A stretch of DNA of 47,825 bases from the NCBI GenBank assembly GCA_964370035.1, contig CAYJGT010000002.1, positions 1 through 47,825 of the forward strand, written 5' to 3'. Shown in pieces: positions 15,818-24,895 of this stretch. Under the pieces are notes generated by a model, which did not search any database, was not told where the DNA came from, and was given only the letters and a program-made list of their open reading frames with translations. Every line of letters starts with the position of its first letter. Within the stretch, counting starts at the first letter, position 1. The position numbers were made by a program, and so were the translations under genes. The stretch is from CAYJHC01 sp964370035. Lineage in GTDB: Bacteria > Bacillota > Clostridia > Peptostreptococcales > Anaerovoracaceae.

Positions 15818-17368
15818 CTACGCTTTACTTTCTTCTAGTTTCGCTGTAATTGTAGCTTCTTCGCCATCCCTTATTATTTTTATTTCTATGCTATCTCCAG
15901 GTTCCCTATTTGAAATCTCAGCTTGAACATCAGCTGCGCTTTCAATCTCATTACCATCAATCGATAATAATTGATCTCCTATTTCTAGGCCTGCTGATTC
16001 AGCTGCCGACCCTTCGGTTATCTCCCCAATGTAAACTCCTGGAGTTGATACCCCATATTGATTTGCAGATTCTTGACTTACAATATCAATCATTCCAATA
16101 CCTAATATTGCTTTTCCTGTAACATATCCATCTTCAATTATTGATTCAGTAACAGATTTAACTTGGTCTATTGGAATTGCAAATCCCAATCCCTCAACTT
16201 CACTTCCAGATGATTTTGCTACTACTATCCCTATTAGTTCTCCATTAGCATTAAATAGTCCTCCTCCTGAGTTCCCAGGGTTAATAGAAGCATCCGTTTG
16301 CAATAAATTCATTGTCTGTCCTTCAATGCTAATTTCTCTATCCAAAGAAGATATAATACCTTCTGTAACAGAGCCTCCCAACTCACCTAGGGGGTTTCCT
16401 ATTACAACAGCCTGTTGTCCCAACGCTACATCTTCAGAATTCCCCATTACCGCCGCGGATAATTCTTCAGCTTGAATTTTAATAACTGCTAAATCACTTT
16501 CGGTATCACTTCCTACTATCTCTCCTGAATATTCTTCGCCATCTCTAGTGGTTACAGTAATCTTTGAAGCTCCTTCAATCACATGATTGTTTGTGACAAT
16601 ATAGCCATCTTGGCTGATAATAACACCACTCCCTGCTCCTTCTTCTACCATTGAAGGGTTAAAAGGATTATATTTAGCTACTTCAGTTTTTATTTCAACT
16701 ACCGTATCAGCGCTTACTGCTGCCACTTGCTCGGTAGTTGTTCCTCCTTGATTAGCAGAGGATACCGGCTGCGCTATAGACTGGAATAATGTAGTCCCAT
16801 CACCAAAAAGATTAACAGCCAAAACTCCTCCCCCAAATCCAAATAGCAAACTCACTACTGCAAAAATAGCGCCTACTTTTAGGAATTTTCTTCTTTCCTT
16901 CTTCTTTGCAGATTTACTCCCTAATTCCTGTTGATTATCTGAATTCTCAATATAAGTTGGATGCTCATTATTATTTATAAGATTGCTTTCAAAGTCGCCT
17001 CTCATCCCATTGTTCTCCTCTGCTTTTGCTCTTATATCAGTGGCTGACAAAGTATTATTTTCTTCCAAGGCTTCTTTTTCGTCAGCAGCCATAGATTTTA
17101 CACCATTGCCAAAACTAGAGTTCTCATTTTCATCTTTATCAAGAGTGATATTTATTTCTTTTTCCTTCTCTTCTGCAAGCTCTAATTCCCGTCGACTATT
17201 TTCAATAGGAAGTTCGTGATTCTTATTATTTACATAAGAATCATGCTCATTTAATCCCATATCTTCTGTGAGCTTCTCTGTTACTTCAGTCTCATTTAAT
17301 CCCATCCCTTCTGTGGACCTCTCTGTTTCCCTTAAGTCATTTGCATTGCTTTCTCTGTCCTTGTTCAT
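15818..17368 (-). CDS. htrA: HtrA/DegP-type serine protease with PDZ domain
   Basis: I place the start at 17368, an ATG with GGAGG six bases upstream; a TTG four codons earlier is part of that ribosome site. The 516-residue product has an acidic cytoplasmic region of about 155 residues, one transmembrane helix (about 166-186), a trypsin-like protease domain with His262 (TNNHVIEG), Asp292 (SDLAVI) and Ser367 (NPGNSGGG), and a PDZ domain (about 415-510). It degrades misfolded proteins at the outer face of the membrane. The acidic region holds two copies of a 15-residue unit ending in MGLNE. HtrA proteins of Bacillota usually have a shorter cytoplasmic part. Confidence 0.96.
   Translation of the reverse strand: MNKDRESNANDLRETERSTEGMGLNETEVTEKLTEDMGLNEHDSYVNNKNHELPIENSRRELELAEEKEKEINITLDKDENENSSFGNGVKSMAADEKEALEENNTLSATDIRAKAEENNGMRGDFESNLINNNEHPTYIENSDNQQELGSKSAKKKERRKFLKVGAIFAVVSLLFGFGGGVLAVNLFGDGTTLFQSIAQPVSSANQGGTTTEQVAAVSADTVVEIKTEVAKYNPFNPSMVEEGAGSGVIISQDGYIVTNNHVIEGASKITVTTRDGEEYSGEIVGSDTESDLAVIKIQAEELSAAVMGNSEDVALGQQAVVIGNPLGELGGSVTEGIISSLDREISIEGQTMNLLQTDASINPGNSGGGLFNANGELIGIVVAKSSGSEVEGLGFAIPIDQVKSVTESIIEDGYVTGKAILGIGMIDIVSQESANQYGVSTPGVYIGEITEGSAAESAGLEIGDQLLSIDGNEIESAADVQAEISNREPGDSIEIKIIRDGEEATITAKLEESKA
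17251..17325. repeat. 45-bp direct repeat in the htrA N-terminal region
   Basis: TTAATCCCAT followed by TCTGTG and TCTCTG recurs with a 45-base period (copies starting at 17251 and 17296). It encodes the duplicated 15-residue acidic unit ending in MGLNE. Confidence 0.7.
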
Positions 17369-17825
17369 TTCTTCCTCCAATTCACTTTATTCAATAGAGC
17401 ATTACCTTCTGTATCATATCTCTATTCGTTTACAACTTTATTCTATTACTAAAAAATAGCTCCTTATCTATTTTCATTTTTTCTAGCTTTGAAAATTCAC
17501 CAAAGGACTTCTCCTTTAATTTATGTTTACATATTAGTTTACATTTATGATTTTTTTTTGATTTTAAACACACTAATTTTTATTTTCATACCTAACCGCA
17601 AAATATTTCCCCTTACTTCTCAACAACATAACTCCTCTTTTTCATCTATACTTTTCTACTGTCCATCATCTTTTTTACCGACTCGCCTTCTTATTATCTT
17701 TTTCTATTGCATATAATTTACTTTGTACTAAAAAAGCATAATTACATTAAACGCGGTATTTTAACGTCCAGAAAAAAAGTAGCAGTGTATAAACAACTGC
17801 TACTCAATACTTAAATTTTAAATTT
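17369..17825. other. Intergenic region between tyrS and htrA
   Basis: The 457 bases are very AT-rich. They hold the tyrS terminator at 17772-17804 and a weak hairpin AAAGGA/TCCTTT at about 17501-17516. The htrA promoter must lie here but I could not single one out. No gene was seen. Confidence 0.6.
17772..17804 (-). terminator. Rho-independent terminator of pckG-tyrS
   Basis: AGTAGCAGT and ACTGCTACT form a perfect nine-base stem with a nine-base loop, followed by seven T residues on the minus strand, 22 bases after the tyrS stop. Confidence 0.92.
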
Positions 17826-19142
17826 CTACCCTAACACAACTCTATGGAACGTCTTCTTTCCTTTTTGAATAATTAATTCATTTTCCATAAACATATCTAT
17901 TGTTACCAACATCTTAGGATTAGTTACTTTATCGCCAGCTATTAGCAATCCTCCCTGCTGAATGGTTCTAAAACCTTCACTGTTGCTCGGGACAATCCCC
18001 AGTTCTTTTATTAGGTTCACAATTCCAATGCCCTCACCTTCAAACTTATCTGTAGGCATTTCGGTAGTTGGGATATTTTCCATCGCTCCCCCGCCTCCAA
18101 AGGCTGCTCTTGCACCTTCTTGGGCCTTGGTCGCTTCCTCTTCATTATGAACTAGCTTAGTCACCTCAAAAGCTAGAATTTCTTTAGCCTTATTTATTTC
18201 AGCACCTTCTAAAGCCGATAGTTCATTTACTTCTTCCATCGGTAGGAAGGTTAACATTCTAAGGCATTTATTTACATCTGCATCTTCTACATTTCGCCAA
18301 TATTGGTAAAACTCGTACGGACTAGTTCTGTCTTTATTAAGCCAAAGTGCACCTTTTTGAGTCTTTCCCATTTTCACACCTTCGCTCGTTGCCAATAATG
18401 AAAATGTCATACCAAATACTTGCTTGCTTAGCTCTCTTCTAGTAAGGTCTACTCCTCCTAGTATGTTAGACCATTGATCATTTCCGCCAAACTGCATCTT
18501 TACATCAATGTCTCTGGCCATAACCATAAAGTCATAAGACTGCATCAGCATATAATTAAACTCTAAGAAAGAAAGGCCTTGCTCTAGTCTTTGCTTAAAG
18601 CATTCCGCCCTAAGCATGTTGTTTACACTGAAATGTCTACCAATATCTCTAATAAACTGAATATAATTAAGCGGTAATAGCCAAGAGGCGTTATTTACAC
18701 AAATAGCCTTACCATCTTCTACTTTTTTATTGCTCTTTCCACCCTCATATCCACCTTCATATACAAACTCGTCATCAAAATCTATAAATTTATCAAAAAG
18801 TTTCTTAAAAGCGGTGCAGTTTTCATTAATTGTATCTGGGGTCATCATGCTTCTCATATCTGTTCTGCCAGAAGGATCTCCAACCATTCCAGTCCCTCCT
18901 CCAATTAATACTACTGGAGTGTGTCCATATTTTTGCATATACATCATTATTATGACTTGCATAAAATGTCCAACATGAAGGCAGTCAGCTGTTGGGTCAA
19001 AGCCAATATAGAACTTAATCTTTTCTTTACCTAGAAGTTCTCTAATTTCATCTTCATGAGTAGCCTGTTCTATAAACCCTCTCTCCTTTAGCACGTCAAA
19101 TACGTTGGTGTGTTTACTAACATCATCTCTAATTAGTTTCAT
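17826..19142 (-). CDS. tyrS: Tyrosyl-tRNA synthetase
   Basis: The 438-residue product is a class I synthetase: GFDPTADCLHVGH (residues 47-59) contains the HIGH-type motif HVGH, VKMGKTQKG is the KMSKS loop, and the C-terminal 60 residues form an S4-like RNA-binding domain with GGLLIAGDKV. It attaches tyrosine to tRNA-Tyr. The length is slightly over the usual 420. Its start lies inside the end of pckG, so translation is probably coupled. No T-box leader is present, which is unusual for a synthetase gene in Bacillota but expected if it sits second in an operon. Confidence 0.97.
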   Translation of the reverse strand: MKLIRDDVSKHTNVFDVLKERGFIEQATHEDEIRELLGKEKIKFYIGFDPTADCLHVGHFMQVIIMMYMQKYGHTPVVLIGGGTGMVGDPSGRTDMRSMMTPDTINENCTAFKKLFDKFIDFDDEFVYEGGYEGGKSNKKVEDGKAICVNNASWLLPLNYIQFIRDIGRHFSVNNMLRAECFKQRLEQGLSFLEFNYMLMQSYDFMVMARDIDVKMQFGGNDQWSNILGGVDLTRRELSKQVFGMTFSLLATSEGVKMGKTQKGALWLNKDRTSPYEFYQYWRNVEDADVNKCLRMLTFLPMEEVNELSALEGAEINKAKEILAFEVTKLVHNEEEATKAQEGARAAFGGGGAMENIPTTEMPTDKFEGEGIGIVNLIKELGIVPSNSEGFRTIQQGGLLIAGDKVTNPKMLVTIDMFMENELIIQKGKKTFHRVVLG

Positions 19143-20979
19143 CTTCGTCCCTTATATCCTTCCATCTCTCTTCCTTAGCCCCACCTGTGTTCATTCCTAG
19201 TCTATCTTCAGTCTTTTCAAGCTCATTCCATAATTTATCCGGAAGGCTATCTCCGAACATTTCATAAAACTCTCTAACGCCCTTCATTTCCTCAACCCAT
19301 ATGTCATTATCTACAGTTAATATTTCCTTTAACTGTTCCTCTGTGATATCGCATTGATTAATGTCTACATCTGCCAAGTGAGGAACCTTTCCTATAGGCG
19401 TTTTAACCGCATCAAATCCATCATGACATCTTTCAAGTATCCACTCAAGGGCTCTAATATTCTCTCCAAATCCTGGCCATATAAACTTTCCGTTTTCATC
19501 AGTTCTAAACCAGTTTACATTGAAAATTTTAGGCTTATGTTCAATTTGCTTACCCATATCCAACCAATGTTGCCAGTAGTCTCCCATATTATAACCACAG
19601 AAAGGTAGCATTGCCATTGGGTCTCTTCTAACTACTCCTACTGCTCCCTCTTTTGCCGCAGTTGTTTCTGATGTCATAGTTGAGCCTACAAATACTCCAT
19701 GCTCCCAATCTCTTGACTGATATACTAGCGGTGCCGCCTTTGCCCTTCTTCCACCAAAAATAATTGCAGAAATTGGAACTCCCCTATCACTATCAAACTC
19801 GGTAGATAGAACTGGACAATTAACTGCCGGCGCTGTAAATCTTGAGTTCGGATGAGCTCCTGGTGTTCCTTTTGAGCTGTCCCATTTTTCACCCTTCCAG
19901 TCTAATGCATTCTGAGGAGGGTTCTTGTCTAAGCCTTCCCACCAAACTGTATTGTCGTCTAGGTTTTTAACTACATTTGTAAAAATTGTATTTCTTTCCA
20001 TAGACTTAAGGGCATTTGGATTAGATTTTGCACCTGTTCCAGGAGCAACTCCAAAGAATCCATTCTCTGGGTTTGTAGCCCAAAGTCTTCCGTCTTCTCC
20101 TACTCTTAGCCATGCAATGTCATCACCTACACAGTATATTTTCCAACCTGCTTTTTGGTATAACGGAGGAGGAATTAACATTGCTAAGTTTGTCTTTCCG
20201 CAAGCAGAAGGGAATGCTGCTGCTACATATCTAATTTTTCCTCTTGGGTTTTCAATACCCAAAATAAGCATGTGTTCCGCTAACCAGCCTTCTTCTTTCG
20301 CTTGATGGGAAGCTATTCTAAGAGCTAAGCATTTTTTTCCAAGAAGAACGTTTCCGCCATAACCTGAATTAATAGACATAATACAGTTATCCTCTGGGAA
20401 ATGTACAATGTATCTTTCTTCCGGATCCAAATTAGCCTTTGCATGCCACCCTTTAGTAAACTGCGAGGATTCTCCAAGGCCTATTAAAGCTTCTTTTCCA
20501 ATTTTAGTCATAATAGCCATGCTTAATACCACATATATTGAGTCAGTAATTTCTACTCCATATTTAGCAAATGAGGATCCTGGAACTCCCATTACAAAAG
20601 GAACAACATACATTTCTTTTCCTTTCATGGAACCTTTATATAGAGCTTTCATTTTTGCATACATTTTTTCTGGTTCCATCCAATTATTTGTAGGACCTGC
20701 ATCTTTTTCTGTTTTTGTACAAATATATGTTCTATCTTCAACTCTAGCCACATCTCTAACATCACTTCTATGTAAATAGCAACCTGGCATTTTCTCTTGG
20801 TTCAGTTCTTCTAGGATTCCTAAATCACAGGCTTCCTTTCTTAGGGTATCAAGTTGGTCTTCTTCCCCTGTAATCCAAACAACAGTTTCAGCTTCCGTTA
20901 ACTCTACTACCTCTTCAATCCACTCTAACACATGATGGTTGTCAGTAAGCGCATTAGACATGAAAATCTTCTTATCCAT
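19129..20979 (-). CDS. pckG: Phosphoenolpyruvate carboxykinase (GTP)
   Basis: The 616-residue product matches the GTP-dependent PEPCK family in length and motifs: FPSACGKTNLAML (residues 256-268) has the active-site cysteine (Cys260) and the P-loop, and GDDIAWLR and FGGRRAK follow. It interconverts oxaloacetate and phosphoenolpyruvate with GTP/GDP in the cytoplasm. In fermenting anaerobes it often runs in the carboxylating direction. GAGGA lies ten bases before the ATG. The last 14 bases overlap tyrS, so the codons for Asp-Glu-Thr-Asn and the stop double as the tyrS beginning. Confidence 0.97.
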   Translation of the reverse strand: MDKKIFMSNALTDNHHVLEWIEEVVELTEAETVVWITGEEDQLDTLRKEACDLGILEELNQEKMPGCYLHRSDVRDVARVEDRTYICTKTEKDAGPTNNWMEPEKMYAKMKALYKGSMKGKEMYVVPFVMGVPGSSFAKYGVEITDSIYVVLSMAIMTKIGKEALIGLGESSQFTKGWHAKANLDPEERYIVHFPEDNCIMSINSGYGGNVLLGKKCLALRIASHQAKEEGWLAEHMLILGIENPRGKIRYVAAAFPSACGKTNLAMLIPPPLYQKAGWKIYCVGDDIAWLRVGEDGRLWATNPENGFFGVAPGTGAKSNPNALKSMERNTIFTNVVKNLDDNTVWWEGLDKNPPQNALDWKGEKWDSSKGTPGAHPNSRFTAPAVNCPVLSTEFDSDRGVPISAIIFGGRRAKAAPLVYQSRDWEHGVFVGSTMTSETTAAKEGAVGVVRRDPMAMLPFCGYNMGDYWQHWLDMGKQIEHKPKIFNVNWFRTDENGKFIWPGFGENIRALEWILERCHDGFDAVKTPIGKVPHLADVDINQCDITEEQLKEILTVDNDIWVEEMKGVREFYEMFGDSLPDKLWNELEKTEDRLGMNTGGAKEERWKDIRDEDETN

Positions 20980-21070
20980 CCTTAATTATCCTCTTTCTAT
21001 ACATCAGTTATTACTATGTTTTATAAGCTTTTTCTTTGATTCTTTTCTGCTTAGCCCAGCTCAGGCCATA

Positions 21071-21122
21071 AATGCCTAGGCTGATGAAAGCCGCAAAATG
21101 CCTAGGCTAATGAAAGCCGCAA
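21071..21122. repeat. Two tandem 26-bp repeats
   Basis: AATGCCTAGGCT then ATGAAAGCCGCAA occurs twice in immediate succession with one base difference (position 13). Each copy contains the palindrome GCCTAGGC, and on the minus strand a GGCT/AGCC hairpin. It lies between upp and pckG and may act as the end of the prfA-upp transcript, although no T-run follows. Confidence 0.8.
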
Positions 21123-21178
21123 GCGTCTAGAGCTACATTGCCCTTTAATTTCAATTGCTAATCTCCTGTCTCTGTGCC

Positions 21179-21808
21179 TTACTTCGTACCGTATAATCTA
21201 TCCCCTGCATCGCCTAAGCCGGGTACTATATAAGCATGATCGTTTAAATGATCATCTAATGCTGCTACAAAAATGTCAACATCAGGATGAGCCTTCTTCA
21301 GTGCATCTACCCCTTCAGGTGCTGCTATTAGGCACATGAAACAAATTTTCTTTCCACCTTTTTCTTTAATAAAGTCTATGGCAGATACCGCACTACCTCC
21401 AGTTGCAAGCATTGGGTCAACCACAAAAATTTCTCGATTTTCAATGTCATTTGGAAGTTTACAGTAATACTCCACAGGCTCATGAGTTTCTGGGTCTCTG
21501 TATAGCCCTACATGTCCAACTTTTGCATTTGGAACAAGGGCTAGCATGCCATCCACCATTCCAAGGCCAGCTCTTAATATAGGAACAATGGCAATGTCCT
21601 CACCTTTAAGTACATTTTTTTTAGTAACAGTAAGTGGCGTTTCTATTTCAACTTCTTCTAGCTCTAAATGTCTTGTAGCTTCATAGCCCATTAGCATGCC
21701 TATTTCTTTTACTAATTCTCTGAAATCTTTCACACTAGTTTCTGTTTTTCGCATCATCGCTGTTTTGTGCTGAATTAACGGATGATCAAATACATATACT
21801 TTACTCAC
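21179..21808 (-). CDS. upp: Uracil phosphoribosyltransferase
   Basis: The 209-residue product has the PRPP-binding motif VVDPMLATGGSAVSAID and the family ending YIVPGLGDAGDRLYGT that binds uracil. It makes UMP from uracil and PRPP in pyrimidine salvage. The length is the usual 209. The start codon is GTG, preceded by AAGGAGG. It follows rpiB by 87 bases; a ribose-5-phosphate isomerase next to a PRPP-using enzyme makes metabolic sense. Confidence 0.98.
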   Translation of the reverse strand: MSKVYVFDHPLIQHKTAMMRKTETSVKDFRELVKEIGMLMGYEATRHLELEEVEIETPLTVTKKNVLKGEDIAIVPILRAGLGMVDGMLALVPNAKVGHVGLYRDPETHEPVEYYCKLPNDIENREIFVVDPMLATGGSAVSAIDFIKEKGGKKICFMCLIAAPEGVDALKKAHPDVDIFVAALDDHLNDHAYIVPGLGDAGDRLYGTK

Positions 21809-21895
21809 GATTTTCCTCCTTGTTTCACAATAATTTTTTTATTAACTTTACATTTATATTCTTTATCGTATGTCAGAACGCATCTCTTTTAAGTT

Positions 21896-22357
21896 CTACA
21901 TTTCATCAAGCATATCTACTCTTCTTTGGTGTCTTCCGCCTTCAAAGCTAGTGGATATCCAAGTTTTAACTATTTTCATAGCATCACCTTTCGATGTAAT
22001 TCTTCCTCCTAGGGCTAATACATTAGAATCGTTATGTTTCCTCGTCATCTCAGCCATATAATCATCTGTGCAAAGTGCACACCTGACACCTTTAATTTTA
22101 TTTGCTGCAATAGATATCCCAATTCCTGTACCACAAACAACTATTCCTCTATCTACCTCTCCCTTTGCAACAGCCTCTGCACATTTTTTACCATACTCCG
22201 GATAATCTACTGAATCCTCTGAGTTTGTCCCAAGATCTACCACCTCTATCTTGTGGCAATTCCCTTCCCCACAAACGGTCTTTTCATAAGTCAGATACTC
22301 TTTCAAGTATTCCTTAAGTTCATATCCTCCATGATCACTTGAGATTGCAATCTTCAT
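21896..22357 (-). CDS. rpiB: Ribose-5-phosphate isomerase B
   Basis: The 153-residue product starts KIAISSDHGGYELKEYL and has VCGTGIGISIAANK with the active-site Cys75, both hallmarks of RpiB/LacAB. It interconverts ribose 5-phosphate and ribulose 5-phosphate in the pentose phosphate pathway. A short insertion with two cysteines (around residues 24-36, CGEGNC) is unusual in this family. GGGAGG precedes the ATG. Confidence 0.95.
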   Translation of the reverse strand: MKIAISSDHGGYELKEYLKEYLTYEKTVCGEGNCHKIEVVDLGTNSEDSVDYPEYGKKCAEAVAKGEVDRGIVVCGTGIGISIAANKIKGVRCALCTDDYMAEMTRKHNDSNVLALGGRITSKGDAMKIVKTWISTSFEGGRHQRRVDMLDEM

Positions 22358-22408
22358 GTAGGTCCTCCCTTTCTAATTGCTTTCCAATTTTTTTAGGTTT
22401 TCTTCCAA

Positions 22409-22428
22409 GCCATAAAATCTTTTATGGC
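22409..22428. other. Intercistronic hairpin between tsaC and rpiB
   Basis: GCCATAAAA and TTTTATGGC are perfect complements with a two-base gap. On the minus strand no T-run follows, so it is more likely an mRNA-stability hairpin than a full terminator. Confidence 0.45.
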
Positions 22429-22470
22429 ATATTTTTCAACTGATTCTTTTAACCAGTCCTATAAATAAAT

Positions 22471-23601
22471 TTATACCTTTACAATATTATAACCTGCAGC
22501 CTTCATCATCCGATTCATTACTGCAAATCCAACCCCATCAGTGTCGCTTAAAGCTCCCGCTAAAATTAAATCAACTCCCTCTTTATCCATATCTCGAAGT
22601 TGTGAAAAGAACTTACTCGCTGCTTCAAGAAAGGCTTTTTCCTCAAAAAGAATTACCCCTACTTTATTCCCTAATCTTTCATTTAACTTCTGAAGTCGTT
22701 CTATTTCTTTCTTTACCTTTTCCCGTTGACCTTCTACTACCAACATCTTTGCATTAGGAGCATAGTGCTTATATTTCATTCCTGGGGACTTAGCCACGAA
22801 AGCATTTTGATAATGGCTCCTGTGACTTTGTTCAACTTCATCCGCAAAAAAGTCTGCTTCGAGTTCTAAATTACCTTCGCCTAATTCTGATCTAAACTCT
22901 TCATCTTTTTCATTTTCCAATAAGCTTGGGTGAAGCACAACTTTTTTCTTTGTAGCTATACTTATATCCGCTGCAGTTATTATTCCTGGTCTAAGAATGG
23001 TTAATACATCTCCTGTCACATCCAGAACCGTAGATTCAATTCCTACTCTGCAATCATCCCCTATAACAATGCCATCAATAATACCGTCTAAATCATCAAC
23101 CACATGCTCACCTTTAGTGGGGCTAGGCTTTCCAGACAAATTTGCACTTGGCGCCGCTACTGGGCACCCTGCTTTATTAATTAGTTCAAGAGCAATCGCA
23201 TTGTCTGGCATTCTTACTGCTACGGTCTCTAACCCCCCTGTAGCCTCTTTTGGAACTATGTCCTTTTTCTTAACAACTAAGGTTAATGGCCCTGGCCAAA
23301 ACTGCTCAATTAAAGTAACTATTGTTGGTGAAAGCATAGGCGTTACAGCACCAATGTCGCTTGCTCTCGCAATGTGCACTATCATAGGATTATCTGCCGG
23401 CCTTCCTTTCGCCTTATATACTTTTTTTACTGCTTTTTCATCTAAAGCATTAGCCCCTAGGCCGTAGACTGTTTCTGTAGGGAATGCAACCAATCCGCCT
23501 TTTGATAGAAGCTTTGCAGCTTCTTCTATTTTACTTTGATCTCCTACATTAGCAAGTTCGCTATTTTCTATCTTAAAAATTTGTGTTTTCTTTTTGAACA
23601 T
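22471..23601 (-). CDS. tsaC: L-threonylcarbamoyladenylate synthase (Sua5/YwlC type)
   Basis: The 376-residue product has the YrdC/Sua5 catalytic domain with GGLVAFPTETVYGLG, KAKGRPADNPMIVH and AAPSANLSGKPSPT, and a C-terminal Sua5 domain linked by SPGMKYKHYAP. It makes threonylcarbamoyl-AMP from threonine, bicarbonate and ATP for the t6A37 modification of tRNA. It is the long Sua5 form rather than the short TsaC. It follows prfA by only 19 bases and has AAGGG before the ATG; both genes serve translation. Confidence 0.95.
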   Translation of the reverse strand: MFKKKTQIFKIENSELANVGDQSKIEEAAKLLSKGGLVAFPTETVYGLGANALDEKAVKKVYKAKGRPADNPMIVHIARASDIGAVTPMLSPTIVTLIEQFWPGPLTLVVKKKDIVPKEATGGLETVAVRMPDNAIALELINKAGCPVAAPSANLSGKPSPTKGEHVVDDLDGIIDGIVIGDDCRVGIESTVLDVTGDVLTILRPGIITAADISIATKKKVVLHPSLLENEKDEEFRSELGEGNLELEADFFADEVEQSHRSHYQNAFVAKSPGMKYKHYAPNAKMLVVEGQREKVKKEIERLQKLNERLGNKVGVILFEEKAFLEAASKFFSQLRDMDKEGVDLILAGALSDTDGVGFAVMNRMMKAAGYNIVKV

Positions 23602-23620
23602 TTATATTCCCTTATACATG

Positions 23621-24688
23621 TTAGAAATTCTTCATTTTTTCAGCTTGATCCATGGTAATTAGCCCGTCTATTATCTCATCCATATCTCCGTCCAGAAAAG
23701 TTTCTAGCCTATAAATTGTTGCTCCTGATCTGTGTTCTGATATTCTTCCTTGCTGAAAATTATAAGTCCTTATCCTTTCACTTCTATCCCCTGATCCAAC
23801 TTGACTCTTTCTTTGGCTAGCTATTTCTTTATTTTGTTCTTGTAGCTTCATATCATAAAGCCTTGCTCTTAAAACTTTAAAGGCTTTATCCTTATTCTTT
23901 ATTTGAGACTTTTCATCTTGGCAGGTTACCACTACGCCTGTAGGCTCATGTGTTAATCTTACTGCTGAGTCTGTTGTATTTACACTTTGCCCGCCATTAC
24001 CTGACGATCTATACACATCAACCCTTACATCGCTAGGATTGATTTCAATTTCCACATCGTCCACTTCAGGAAGAACTGCTACTGTAGCCGCCGATGTATG
24101 TACTCTCCCACTGGATTCTGTTTCAGGAACTCTTTGAACCCTATGGGTTCCGCTTTCATATTTAAGGCGTGAGTATGCCCCATTCCCTTTAATCAAAATG
24201 CTTGCCTCTTTAATTCCACCAATTCCAGTATCATTAACATCCATCATTTCGGTTTTCCAACCATGTCTTTCTGCATATCTAGAATACATTCTCAAAAGAT
24301 CACTCCCAAACAATGCTGCTTCATCTCCGCCGGTCCCTGCTCTTATTTCGACAATTACGTTTTTACTATCATTAGGATCTTTAGGAAGTAACAATATCTT
24401 CAATTCACTCTCTAGTGGCTCTACTTGCTTTTCTAAATCCGAAAGTTCTTCTTTCCCCATTTCCCAAAGTTCTTTATCTAACCCGCTTTCATCAAGCATC
24501 TCTTTGGTCGATATAATATCTTCTTTTACTTTCCTGTATGCTTTATATTTATTTACGATAGGCTCCATTTCTCCCATTTCCTTAACATGTTTCTGCCAAA
24601 CTTCTTGATCGGCTATAACCTCTGGGTCTGAAACCTTTAAAGATAATTCTTCAAATTTATCTGTAATAAAATCTAATTTGTCAAACAT
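23621..24688 (-). CDS. prfA: Peptide chain release factor 1
   Basis: The 355-residue product has the GGQ motif (residues 232-234, in SSGNGGQSVN) that acts in peptidyl-tRNA hydrolysis and the stop-codon reading tripeptide at 188-190 (Pro-Glu-Thr, matching the P-x-T form of RF1). It ends translation at UAA and UAG. AAAAGGAG precedes the ATG. In many Bacillota prmC, which methylates the GGQ glutamine, follows prfA; here tsaC follows directly and prmC is not in the window. Confidence 0.98.
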   Translation of the reverse strand: MFDKLDFITDKFEELSLKVSDPEVIADQEVWQKHVKEMGEMEPIVNKYKAYRKVKEDIISTKEMLDESGLDKELWEMGKEELSDLEKQVEPLESELKILLLPKDPNDSKNVIVEIRAGTGGDEAALFGSDLLRMYSRYAERHGWKTEMMDVNDTGIGGIKEASILIKGNGAYSRLKYESGTHRVQRVPETESSGRVHTSAATVAVLPEVDDVEIEINPSDVRVDVYRSSGNGGQSVNTTDSAVRLTHEPTGVVVTCQDEKSQIKNKDKAFKVLRARLYDMKLQEQNKEIASQRKSQVGSGDRSERIRTYNFQQGRISEHRSGATIYRLETFLDGDMDEIIDGLITMDQAEKMKNF

Positions 24689-24756
24689 TTCTGCTCCTTT
24701 TTATACTACTGTTTCGTTTAATAACACGACAATATTTTTCTCTTATCTAACTTAAT

Positions 24757-24765
24757 ATTATACCA
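24757..24765 (-). promoter_or_regulatory. Extended -10 promoter of the prfA gene run
   Basis: TGGTATAAT on the minus strand is a perfect extended -10 box, about 70 bases upstream of prfA. The -35 hexamer at the matching distance is weak, which is typical of extended -10 promoters. Confidence 0.6.
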
Positions 24766-24895
24766 CAAACTGCTTAAAGTTTCTAAAATATCAACAATTT
24801 TTGTGTTGCTTTATTTTATCTTAGGTGATTATATTACAGCTCAGTATAATTATTTTGGATACTCATCAACGCACCCTTAAAACGACCCTCAATTG

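Noticed and set aside
21071..21122. Tandem repeats as a CRISPR array
   Set aside because: Two copies abut with no spacers, and no cas gene is in the window.
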